NCBI GenBank assembly: GCA_040143965.1
Contig: JASJQH010006880.1
Coordinates: forward strand, 1 to 64,000
DNA from: Basidiobolus ranarum
Taxonomy: Eukaryota > Basidiobolomycota > Basidiobolomycetes > Basidiobolales
DNA length: 64,000 nucleotides
Reading direction: 5' to 3'
This document shows, in pieces, positions 25,191 to 36,398 of the stretch; position 1 is the first letter of the stretch; the number at the start of each line of letters is the position of its first letter. The notes beneath the pieces are model-generated. The model saw nothing but the letters and a program-made list of their open reading frames with translations. It was not told the origin of the DNA and made no database searches. A program made the position numbers and the translations under genes.

Positions 25191-27588
25191 ATGACTTCAC
25201 CAGAGATAAATCGAGACCTTACTGAACTTAGTATTCAACTAAACAGCGTTATCAATAATGACAATTCGGTTAAAGGACCAACTCTTAAGCGTAATATATT
25301 TAGACTGCTTGAGTTAGCTACCAAAGGATATGACCTTTCTTCTTTATTGAAAGATATAATTATGGTAAACTAAACTACATTAATATATCAGTCCTGATTT
25401 TAACCTCACTCTCTATCTTGGAAGGTTGCTGCAAAGTGTGAGTGGGTAGATAGAAAACTCATCTACTATATCTTAAGCTTGCAAGCTACTTCAAATCCGG
25501 AAATATTTTTGTTACTCATAAATTCTTTAAGAAAGGACTGTACACACACAATTGGAACTATACGTGCTCAATCTCTGAAAATACTTTGTACTTTCCCGAG
25601 CACATTAGACCCTGATAGTTATAAGAGCTACTTGACAGATGCTCTAAAAACTGCTCTAGCAGATTCTAATCCTTATGTTAGAAAAACCGCAGTAACGCTT
25701 TTGCAAACAATTAGGCGAAAGTATTCCATTTCATTGGGTATTTTGTTACCGTTACGATATTACATAATTAGATACCTCATAATAACAATATTACAGTAGA
25801 ATTTAATCCGATCCTAGGCAAGTTGGTCGCCGACCCTAACCAAGAAGTTTCAGCAGGAGCAGTTGCTTTACTGTGTGGAGTTGTAGGGATTGACTCCTCC
25901 TTGAGCTCACGAGATTTCTTCAAATTATTGAAAAAGATCGAGCATATTGATTCATGGAATCGATGCCAATATCTCAGATTGATGAATAACTTCTCCATAA
26001 GCACGGAAAACGAATTTCTAAAGATCATGGTAAAGTTCAGTGGCCATTCTTTCACGAAATATGACAAGAACTAATACCTGTACATAGACTCGGTTAGAGC
26101 ATAATCTTCATCACTCACATCAAGGGGTAGTCTTTGGAACAATGGAATTTCTAATTAATCAGGCGAAACGCTTCCCATCAATTCTTCCAGATACTCTGAA
26201 TGTCCTCAAAAGTAAAAGAGTTCATAAAATCTTGGAACGCCACATACGACTTACATTTAAGAATCGAAACTGTAGAACCCCTGCTAAATGCTTTAGCACT
26301 AGGAGATCAAGAGCTTATGTTTCTATCGCTAACCCACCTACGAGCCATTGTGACTGCTTATCCAACTCTAGCCTACACTTTAAGATATCGTGATTTTTAT
26401 TGCAGGTCGATAAGCTTTGACTTTTGATTCCAAATAATCATTAACACGAATTCTCGATTACATAGAGATCAAGACTCTTCTTTTTTAAAACAAGAGAAGA
26501 TTAACATGCTTGCTGACATAGTTGCAGAAGAGAGCGCCTTGGAAATTCTAGAAGAGCTTTAGTATGCTGATTACTGATGTCTGTAGATGAACCGTTTAAC
26601 CTAAATTTATACCTTTAGTCTCTACGCCGTTAACGCAAGTACTACGGTGGCACATTCGTCGATTCTCGCCATATCCCAAATTTCTGTTAAGATCCCGAAG
26701 ATGTCTACCCTTTGCCTCAGAAAGATCCATGAGATTTGCACACTTCGCAAAGAACTAATTCCGTTCATATTTACAGTAATCTCAAGTCAGATTCACTGGT
26801 TAATGGCGCTTTGGAAGCAATACACGGTATACTAATTATGTTCTTTACTCTAGTATGCCTAGGAAATGTACCCTCCAAAAATGGATCCAGTATTCTTACT
26901 CAATTCTTCATATTTCTAAATGATATTGCGGATTCCAATGAAGCAGTAATTTCGTTTCTCAGAATACTAGGAAAATATGCAGCACATATTTCTGAAGTTC
27001 CATATATACTCGAGGAGTTTATAAGAGTAACTCAACCTACAACAGCAACAGATGTGTATATAGAACTGTTACATAGTACCTTGGCCGCATTTTTTCAGAA
27101 ACCAAGTGAGTGCAGAGATCTCTTAGGTTTCTTGATGAAAAGAGGCTCGGAACCTGATGTACCGCAGCCAGTTCTGGAGCGAACACAAATTCTATATTTG
27201 CTATTGAAACTTGATCGCCCTTTGGTATGTGACAAATCAAATAGATAGAACGACACTCTTCTGACTAACGCAACTTAACAAGGTTCAACGGTTGATTGAA
27301 GATTACTATGACATCCACTTCACCTCAGAATCATTGATTAATATCCCGGTTAGTTAGTATAACGTCAAATCCTATGGTCATCCATTCATTGTTGCATATA
27401 CATATTCTTAGAAACGGAACGTTCAAGACTTCAACTCGCTAAAGATCATACTACCGTCATGGGTTGAGAAAATGCCCACTGAACCGTCAACAAGTCACCC
27501 TTTAGATAAGGGTAAATCGGTATTGATAGATCTAACTAACAACGATACAACTCTAATTGAGCCACACCCAGATGATTCTGTACATTAA
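25191..27588 (+). CDS. Divergent beta-adaptin, trunk only (AP-4 beta-like candidate)
   Basis: A HEAT-repeat trunk of a clathrin-type adaptor large subunit, about 610 aa over about ten exons. The N-terminus MTSPEINRDLTELSIQLNSV leads to WVDRKLIYYILSLQATSN and LINSLRKDCTHTIGTIRAQS, which fit the beta-adaptin block with NSLxKDC as in beta1, beta2 and beta4. Later blocks are YTLRYRDFYCR plus FLKQEKINMLADIVAEESAL, then ISFLRILGKYAAHISEVPYI and LAAFFQKPSECRDLLGFLMK. It ends about 75 residues after the trunk with an acidic tail, with no ear domain. TTG at 25188 opens the frame, but ATG at 25191 is the start. The junction near 26703-26776 needs a GTCTAC donor. Beta4 versus beta1/2 is unresolved; partial decay cannot be excluded. 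Confidence 0.72.
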
Positions 27589-27897
27589 CTTTATATTTCT
27601 TCAATTCACGTGACAAACGTTTTTTGAATTCAATATATTTGTTATATATATGTTATATTTGGCATTCTATATCCCTACAAACGGCTTTTCACTCCCTTCA
27701 ATCAGGGATGGTAATAAATCAGATATCCCAGTCCATCAAAGGCTGAAAAAAAAACAAAAAAAATATTGCCAAACTTATTTGGGGATTATAATTTGAGACC
27801 CCAAATTGGAATTATTCGATCGGATAATAAAAAGAGAGTTGACAAAAATTATACCTTCTCTTTCATACACGTTCAACGGGTACTCTGTGCATCCAAC
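27589..27897. promoter_or_regulatory. RPS6 promoter region
   Basis: About 310 bp. ATTTGGGG (27777-27784) and CCCCAAAT (27799-27806) form an 8-bp inverted repeat with a 14-nt spacer about 95-120 bp before the RPS6 ATG. CCCCAAAT also occurs before QCR7. Confidence 0.4.
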
Positions 27898-28804
27898 ATG
27901 AAGGTGATTATTTGCTTGTTAATCTAATACTTTGCCGTAACCATACATCAAAATATGTATCAAAACAATCGATCTTCAAATAACTAATAATTCCTTTAAC
28001 TAGTTGAACATCGCCAACCCAGCCACTGGCTGTCAAAAGACCATCGAAATTGATGATGAGCGTAAGGTGTAAGTAAAGGATGGGATCGGATGTAGTTCGT
28101 ATTCAAGATTCTAATTTGGATTGATTTGATGTAGTCGTTGTTTCTACGATAAACGTATGTCCTCCGAAGTTCCTGGAGATTCCATTGGTGATGAGTTCAA
28201 GGGATATGTCTTCCGTATCACTGGTGGTAACGATAAGCAAGGTTTCCCCATGAAGCAAGGTATTCTCCTTCCTCACCGTGTCCGTCTCCTTTTGTCCAAG
28301 GGTCACTCATGCTACCGTCCCCGCCGTACTGGTGAACGTAAGAGAAAGTCTGTCCGCGGTTGCATCGTCGGTTCCGACCTCTCTGTTCTCTCTTTGGTTA
28401 TCGTTAAGCAAGGTGAACAAGAACTCCCCGGTTTGACCGATACCACTGTTCCTAAGCGTTTGGGTCCCAAGAGAGCCAGCAAACTTAGAAAGATGTTCAA
28501 TCTTACTAAGGATGATGACGTTCGTAAGTTCGTTATCCGTCGTGAGGTTCAACCCAAGAACGCTGAAAAGAAGCCATACACCAAGGCTCCTAAGATTCAA
28601 CGTCTTGTGACTCCTCTCACTCTTCAACGCAAGAGACACAGAATTGCTCTTAAGCGTAAGAACTCTCAAGCTTCCAAGGAGGCTGCTGCCGATTACGCTA
28701 AGCTTCTTGCTCACCGCGTTAAGGAACAGCGCGAAAAGAAGGAAGAGATCAAGAAGAGAAGACTCAGCTCTCAACACGCCAGTGCTGCCAAGAGCCAAGC
28801 TTAG
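27898..28804 (+). CDS. RPS6: 40S ribosomal protein S6
   Basis: A small-subunit ribosomal protein and the classical target of S6-type kinases. The first exon is only six bases (Met-Lys), followed by an intron from 27904. The second exon reads [20 protein letters not shown], and the third begins [15 protein letters not shown]. The rest is highly conserved ([39 protein letters not shown]). About 246 aa. The C-terminus carries [11 protein letters not shown], the RRLSS phosphosite region. The six-base first exon is typical of RPS6 in fungi and easy to miss. Confidence 0.97.
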
Positions 28805-29412
28805 AGTAGTTAGCTAGCTCGTTTTCCCTCTTTGTTTTTCTTAAAATAAAAAACTAACACGACGTGGTACGCTGTATCAATTTCTGTTTCCTATGTAAAT
28901 TTGTCCAGTCAAAAGAATATAAAGTCAGACAAAGGCATTAATAATTATCTTTGTCATATATGTCAACAATCGAAATCAAGTGCGAAGCATTTTGCATCTT
29001 TACGTTGAAGTGTTATTCTTCGGTTATAGTAGAATTCCCTTTATTACAGTGTATAGCTGTACCTCATGTTGTTTATGGGAATTTTGGTATGCTGCCTGAT
29101 TGAGTGAGAAAAATCTATACAGAATACGCAGTTTTGAGTAGTATCAAACAACGTGAGACCAATCTCGAAATAACTAAGCTCAAAGTTTAAATTTCAGTTT
29201 CGAACGCGAATAATAGGGGACACTGGATCAACTTCATATATAATTTGATTTTGTTGCTGAAATTTTATGAGGAAAATGATTCATTGATCATAAAATCAAT
29301 TGCAGACAAGGATTTTTTTTCAACATTACACGACGAAAAGAAATACTTTCGACTGCTCTTTTGCATCTTCCTTCGTCTCACAATAACCTAACGTGTCAAA
29401 CAACTTATAGAT
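28805..29412. other. Intergenic, RPS6 to ZCCHC9-like
   Basis: About 610 bp, AT-rich, with no ORF or RNA gene recognised. The first 60 bp are the likely RPS6 3' UTR. Confidence 0.4.
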
Positions 29413-30342
29413 ATGACAAGAATTACAAAATTATACAGAAAAACACACGAGGAAGCCTCTGGGTTTGAAGTAACTCCTTTGGTGCCAAAAAAGTCAAGTC
29501 AAAAGCGTAATAGTGGAGTGCGTGAATATAGCTCGGAGAAAAAGCCGAAACTTACTAAAGACCAAAGACAAGAAAAGTATAGTGCTGGAGGTAGGACTTA
29601 ACCTAGAGTTTGAGTTTAGTTTTCAATTCTCACATACCTTTATTTGTAAAGGAGCTGAAAGATCAGAATCCAGACGTCTTCGTCGAATTCGTGAGCGTAA
29701 TTCCAACATTGTAAGTTTCACTTGTATTCTCACCCAACCTCAAAGAAAAACGGAGACTAATTTTGTTTCAAAAGACTTGTTTCGTATGCAGACAGACCGG
29801 TCACCCTGCTAAAGATTGCCCTAAAGCCGATGAAAGTGGAGTTGGTATTTGCTATAATTGTGGCTCTACAGAGCATACTTCTAAGGACTGCCGCAAGCCC
29901 GCTGATGGTTAGAGGGAATGGTTTCTTTGTATATATGTGCAACTCTAACTGTAAATTTCATATAGGTAATCCATTCTCATATGCCTCTTGCTTTATTTGC
30001 AACGGTCAAGGCCATCTTGCTTCCAAATGCCCTCAAAATCAGAAAGGACTCTATCCTAACGGTGGTGGATGTCGTTACTGTGGTTCCATCAATCATTTGG
30101 CGAAAGATTGTCGACCTGCTACTAACTCAGGTATGGTTTTTCATGAGATTTTCTATCGGTAATTCGCTAATTAAGCGTAAATCCACTTTACTCCTACAGA
30201 GAATATGACTACTATTGGCAAGATTGATCTCGAACAAGGAGGTGACGATGATGATGTATTTGTTGCATTACATAAAATTCAAAAAGAAAAGGCTCAGCCT
30301 AAGCCTGCATCGAAGCCCAAGAAAAAGGTCGTTACTTTCTAA
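29413..30342 (+). CDS. CCHC zinc-knuckle protein, ZCCHC9-like
   Basis: A predicted nuclear/nucleolar RNA-binding protein with four CX2CX4HX4C knuckles split over exons: CFVCRQTGHPAKDC, CYNCGSTEHTSKDC, CFICNGQGHLASKC and CRYCGSINHLAKDC. Between the third and fourth lies PQNQKGLYPNGGG, matching the PDNPKGLYxxGGG spacer of ZCCHC9. The N-terminus is Lys/Arg-rich (basic, with KRNSGVREYSSEKKPKLTKD) and the C-terminus is acidic then lysine-rich. Five exons, about 205 aa. Human ZCCHC9 is reported to act in the nucleolus; here the function is by family. Confidence 0.88.
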
Positions 30343-31035
30343 ATTGCAATTTCCATTCCAATTCCCAATTCTCGTTCAAAAATTAGACTGTACAAATAAT
30401 AAAGTAAATTTCTAAGCAGCACTTACAATGACTAAATATGGGAGTTTGGCTAGGGTATGGTTATATATAAAATTGCCTTAACTGGTTAAAACTTTATATG
30501 CTAACAATGGAAAATACCTGTGATGATCTGAGTCCTGATCCTGCGACCAGCATATAAAGAGCATAGAATGAAAGACTGGTTTTATTGACTTTAAAGCTGC
30601 ATGCCAATTACAGAATCATTGAAATACCCTTGTGGCTGTGCTGCCGTGATGCCATACCTTATCATCCCTTACATTGCGACTACTGATTCGTCTCTTAGTG
30701 ACTGTTACTCCGTGCAAGTATTGTAATCTGTGCTTTTTGATTTCGCTTACCGTGAAATTTGCTTGTTTGTACACCAACCATGATTTTGTAAAATAACACC
30801 CTGATTTTTACTTTACACTTTCAGTTAATTATTTGCTACAAGTTCCCCTTCCCTAGAACTATATTCTTTCGCTGAAGATATCATCACAGGGTCTTCTCTA
30901 TTTTTCTATTAGACTCTTTGTACTTTTCAGGTCTATTCCATTGTATAGCGTGTAGTGATAATATTTTCTTTAACCTTGATCTTGCTCCTTAGACTTATTT
31001 TCAAACTTCATAGATATCTTTGACAGCTCCGTATA
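30343..31035. other. Intergenic, CLIP-170 promoter and leader
   Basis: About 690 bp. The last 200 bp are pyrimidine-rich (CTTTTTCTATTAG-like), common just before fungal starts. No ORF. Confidence 0.4.
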
Positions 31036-34000
31036 ATGATGTCCAAAATCCCAAAGCCTGGTTCTGGTTTACCTCCGCCTTCAAAGCGAAAGCCTTTTGG
31101 TTTTTCATTGAACAACAACACCCCTTCGGACCGTGACTCTGTTTCTTCTGACGCTTCATCTGAGAACTCTCGTTTCTCAAGAACCTTATCTTCTGACCGA
31201 ATTTCACCTTCACATACACCCACCCCTCCTCTTAGCGGACCCCTTAGTGCTATCAATAAGCAACTTTCGAATGGTGCAGTTTTTCGTAAACCAAGTCTTT
31301 CCAAACCTTCCTCTGCCAATAGTTCTCCAATTTTGGTACCTAGTGAGAGGCTCTCTCTTTCAAGTCCTGGAAAACCTCTCGGAACCAAAAAGAACTCAAA
31401 AATATCAACCTTTTCGAATATTCCTTCCCCTTCTTTCCACAGCCCTTCTGAGCAGGGTGGCAACTTTCCTCCTGGCTCGACTTTGTTATCCCCAAAACGT
31501 CTCAGCGTGTTAAAGCAACACCCACCAAGACCTAACTCTCCGGCTATTTTGAGCCAATTCCAAGTTGGAGACCGTGTAAGTGTTGAGTCTATGAATCTCA
31601 GTGGTATTCTACGATTCTTAGGGGCTACTCAGTTTAAACCTGGTACTTGGGCAGGAGTAGAGTTGGATGTAGAAGGAACAGGAAAGAATGATGGAATCGT
31701 TGATGGGTAGGTGAAATCATATCTATTTCTAAAAGTTCGAACTTTCATATAAAATGTGAATAGACACCTAATTCTAATGCTTGCTTAATTTATGATTTAG
31801 AGTTGTATATTTTACGTGCCCCCCTAAGACTGGTATATTCGTGTTAGGACATAAGCTTACGAAGATTCAACCTGACCAGACTAACACCCCTATGGTGAAT
31901 ACAAATGAATCTGTTGATTCTGTGTCGAAAGATTCCAACAGATCAATATCAAAGAGAAGAGGAGTACCACCTCCTGGCCCTATATCTAGTACTACTTCTC
32001 CCGTGAAAAGGTCATCATTGTTGCTCTTATCCCCGGTAAATCCTGTTCCTAATGTAACTGGTGCTAGAGCATCTCGATATATTGGGATGACCGCAGCTCA
32101 GTTAAAGAAAGTTAATTCTTCCCCAGTCTCAAAAACGTCTCCTAGTGCTGAGGCAAGCACATTAAAGAGTAAACGAGAGAGCGCCCGAAAATCCCTTCCT
32201 ATTACACAGAGTGGTGATTTGAATGCTACCACTAAGTTATCACCTAGCTACTCGGTCCCATCACCCTCCTCTTCACCAACTTCATCAAAAGGACCACCGA
32301 CCCCTTCTAGATCTAATTCTCCGGTTCATTCAGCTGTCGCAATGCCTACAACAGAAATAATCGAAGAGGATATGATCACCCAGGAATTCGACTCACCTAC
32401 TTCAGGTGAGTACATGACACTGGAGCAAGCAAACACCAAAATTCAACGACTGGAACTTAAAATCGAAATGCTAAAATCAGAAAACGAATTTTTCAAACTC
32501 TCAAGCCAGCAACCTTCTCAGATAATATCTCCGGGAGATTTGGGAGAAAATGCTCACGATATTGTCCAAACATTATCACAGGTAGATGAGTTAAAAAAGG
32601 ATTTAAATGATTTTAGAAATCTCCAAGATCAATGGGAAACAGTAAAGATGGAGCAATCTGACAGCATCATCCAGTTAGAGTTGAAAGTGGATCAATATTT
32701 GGAAGAAATCAACGTACTCAAGACTGAGAGACTTAATTCACAGCTGGAATCGGAAAATCGAATCAAATTAGAAACCCTTGCCATCTCTGAGGAATTAACG
32801 AAGCAACTTGATGAGAAGACAGCTCAAATATCCGAGCTTCAAAACACCATCGATTCTATGAACGCTAAACTTGATGAAAAGATCCTAGCTGAGACGAAGC
32901 TAAAAGAACATACAGAAATACAAAGAGAAGGAGACACAGCTAATCAAGAGTTAATTATCTCATTACAAAGTGAACTCGAGAATAAGAGTATAGAAGTTGG
33001 AAAACTCACCGCTCGCTTAGACCGAACTAAATCTGATTTTGAAAAAGATAAGAGTCAACTAATTGAGACAATTTCAAGGATTCAAAGTGAAGAAAAAGAG
33101 AGAATTCAAACATATAAGGAGCAGCTTGCCACTGCAGATAACACCAATACTGATGTATGTGCACTGGAGCAAAAGCTTGAAGAATTCGAAAGAATTATCA
33201 AAGATCAAGAAGAGATGGTGAGCCAGCTGCGATCCGCTGGCTCGGAAGCTTTTGATCACTACGAGGGTGAACTTCAAGCCCTAAAGGAAGAAAATCACTC
33301 TCTACAAGAACAAATCAAAAATATAGTTGATGCTGGGACGCAATTGGAATCTGAGTCTGACTCTTTGAAACTTGAACTTGAGAAAGCCAAGACCCGAGAA
33401 GAAGAGCTAAAGAGTGAAACTAATGCACTGCAAGAAATCGTTGATAATTATCAGATAAGTAATACTAAGCGTAAAGATGAAATACAAAAACTCAAAGCTG
33501 AGGTGGCACGGTTAACGGAAAATCAGACAGAAGGAGTTGAACACAATACTCAAGAAAAAGACACCCTCTTGACCGAATTAAGGGAGTTACAAAGCAAATT
33601 CGAAACATTGCAAAAAGAAAGAGAGGAATCATTAAAACAACAAGAAAGTTTCAAATTGGTACATGCTTCCACAGAGGAAGAGCTTAATCAAGTCAAAGCA
33701 GCCTGTAAGGAATTTGCCACCTCCCAAGAAACATGGTTTGCGGAAAAAAAGGAACTTGAAGCAGAGATCTCCAATATCAAGAGACTTCTAGAAGAAAAGG
33801 ATTTAGAGATAGCACGGTCTGCTGTCAATAACTCAGAAAAGGTTCAGCCCACCGATACCATCAAGGATTTGCATGGTATGATTAAGGAGGATTCTTCTCA
33901 ATTTGAAAGTATTATCGAGGAAAAGAACGAGGAAATTCGCAAACTTAGCTCCGAGTTGGAGGTGTTACATTCGCAATTGAGTGCGATCGAGCTCAGTAAA

Positions 34001-34972
34001 GCACATGTCCAGCCTATAGATGAGCAAGATATTCCGTACGAAGAGCTCCGATCTAAACACGATGAATCCTTAACCCAGTACAATAGGTTGCAAACTGACT
34101 ATTCAGCTCTAATGGACGCCCAAGCTAGTCTCCTTGAGGCACACAAGCAGATGGAAGCTGAATGTTTAAAACTAATGGATGAGGTTGAGAGGCTTCATAA
34201 TGAATCCCTCGAAGGAGACATGATATTTTCTACCGACGAAGTAAGATCTGACGAGAGTCAGTTGGATGATGTAGAGGTAAATCGTCTTCGAGGAACTCTT
34301 TCGGAGAAGCAAGCCATTATTAGTCAGATGAAGGTACAATACAAGGATGATATACGACAACTTCAGAAGCGGTTGACGGATCTTGAAATTACAAAGCAGA
34401 AAGAGATTGAAATGCAGTCCAAAGATATTGCAGAATTAGAGAGCATTGTTGAGCACAAGATCTTCCGAGAAGCAGAGTTAGAAGAGCAAATTGCTGAGCT
34501 AAAAAAGAGGGTAGATCATATGGATACAACTTCCCAGGTCTCTTCCAAGTGCGAAGATGAACCTCTGACTGAACGGCCAGAAAAAAATGCATCTAACACC
34601 AAGTTTAGCTCTTTATCTGAGAGCCTTGCTGACGATCTGGATACTGAGCTATATTGCGAGTTGTGTGATTCAGCCGGCCATGACATTCTTTCTTGTACAG
34701 CCTATCCCATCGATATGAATGAGTACAATGGATACGAAAGTGATGTAGGTGATGATAGCGACAGAGCGGTATGTTTAATGAATCCTTCAGATCATTGTTT
34801 ATTGCTTTTAATTTTTCTCTTTATTTTGCGTTCATTTACTAGTATTGCGATAATTGTGAAGAATTTGATCTTCATTGGACAGATGAATGTCCCAACCAAG
34901 ATGAGGTAATATCTTGTGCACATCTGCTTTTAACGCTACCATAATAACTCTGCCTTTTTGTAGACTTTTTAA
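31036..34972 (+). CDS. CLIP-170-like microtubule plus-end tracking protein
   Basis: About 1236 aa in four exons (31036-31706, 31801-34768, 34843-34905, 34964-34972). After a Ser/Pro-rich basic head, a single CAP-Gly domain lies at about 178-245: FQVGDRVSVES, GTWAGVELD, GKNDGIVDG and, across the intron, VYFTCPPKTGIFVLGHKL. A second basic Ser/Pro region is followed by a very long coiled coil (about 360-1160). The C-terminus has two zinc knuckles, YCELCDSAGHDILSC and CDNCEEFDLHWTDEC, then NQDETF, as in CLIP-170, whose EEY/F-type end binds CAP-Gly and closes the molecule. The last exon has nine bases. Bik1/Tip1 are the yeast counterparts. Role: guiding microtubule plus ends and dynein delivery. 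Confidence 0.92.
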
Positions 34973-35372
34973 GATACTTTACTTAGTAAAGATGAGAGAG
35001 TGAATATTGTACAGATCCTTTGTTTCCTATCGTTGTTCTTATATATATCCATTTATCCTCTAAATATCATTATTCTATCCGTATGTACGTGTCGTTAGGT
35101 AACACCTTCCAATACCATTCACATTTTGAACCAAAATATTTGAATTAATTTAATTACTCATTCTCTATTGTCTGCCTTAACAGTTTGTGAGATAGATTTC
35201 CTTACAGTTGTTTCATGCGACAAGTAAAGAGAAGCAGTCTTCGTCTAACAAGCATTCAATGTTTTATTTGGTTTAGAAATGTATAATGCTGCCAAATATT
35301 GGTGAATAAATTGAATGTGCATGATGTTTAAAGCCACGTGGTCTTGATCATCGTTTACAGTTCGTTCAGTGG
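34973..35372. other. Intergenic, CLIP-170 to LPMO-like
   Basis: 400 bp, AT-rich, no coding signal. Confidence 0.4.
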
Positions 35373-36196
35373 ATGAAGATCAAGAATATAAATGATAAGC
35401 TCCACCTCAAGTCAGTCAAACCAGATTTTATGTTAAATATTCCCTTGCTACTAACACTAGTTGAGCTATTCCTTTTCAAGGAAGTAGCCGGTCATATGGC
35501 TATGATGGAGCCCGCTCCACGTCGATCCGAATATAATCCATTCTTTCGTCAGAGCAATGATATCGATTACGATATAACTTCCCCTCTGGATAGCCAAGTA
35601 AGTACTATCCGTACACCATCAGTTCAACTTGTGTTAGTTATACTGTAAACTTTGTGACTGAAACTCATTTCTTTTGTCATGAATAGAGACCATACCCTTG
35701 CCAAGGAGCTCCCAGAAGTCACACAGTAGCTACCTACCAAGCTGGACGTTCTATTTCAGTTCGAATAGGGGGTGACGCTTCACACGCTGGTGGACATTGT
35801 CAATTTGCTTTATCATATGATGGAGGAAGAACCTTTGTTGTGATCCAAACTGTACTTGATACGTGTCTATCCAAGGGGAACCAATTCTCAGTACCACTAC
35901 CCAAAGATGCACCAAGTGGAAATCAAGTTATATTTGCCTGGACTTGGATCAATAAGACTGGTGATCGACAGTATTATATGAACTGTGCGGACATCGTCGT
36001 AAATGGTAAAAAAACTGGTGGTAAAGTCACTGGACCAAGACTGTTGGTAGCAAACTATGGTAATCTACCAGTTATACCTGAATGGCCGGACCCAGAATGG
36101 CAGGGACGTAAACAATTCCAAGCAAGGCCAATAATCACCATCCTGGGGCCTCGTGGTAACGTGGAAGAGGAGGAGGACGATGATGATGAAGATTAG
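35373..36196 (+). CDS. Lytic polysaccharide monooxygenase-like secreted protein
   Basis: 244 aa, two exons (35373-35597, 35687-36196). A hydrophobic leader (LNIPLLLTLVELFLFKEVAG) ends right before His in HMAMMEPAPRR, so cleavage would expose the N-terminal histidine of the LPMO copper brace. The second histidine is probably in HAGGHCQFALSYDGG, and the axial aromatic in DRQYYMNCADI. These blocks resemble fungal AA11/AA16-like chitin- or glucan-active enzymes. The start may be the ATG at 35430, which gives a tighter signal peptide than 35373. Odd point: the mature protein ends in a ten-residue Glu/Asp tail. Copper-dependent oxidative cleavage is inferred from the family. Confidence 0.78.
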
Positions 36197-36398
36197 TACA
36201 ACCTAGACAATTTGGTGAAACTTGATTTCTATCCGCCTATATACACCCACACACAAGCACAATACCACTGTATCATTATTTATCTTGATCCTATAATAAA
36301 GTATTCCAATGTCATGATCCTGTCAGGTCATAAAATTTTGATCTATATTGGCCAGGGAAGTCCAATTCAAACCTCAACCAAGAATAGATATTTCAACT

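Noticed and set aside
28307-28798. 163-codon minus-strand frame opposite RPS6
   Set aside because: It is an exact antisense shadow of the conserved RPS6 exon, caused by its codon bias.
31008-31463. 151-codon minus-strand frame opposite the start of CLIP-170
   Set aside because: Antisense to a Ser/Pro-rich coding exon; no domain, and the plus-strand gene is well supported.
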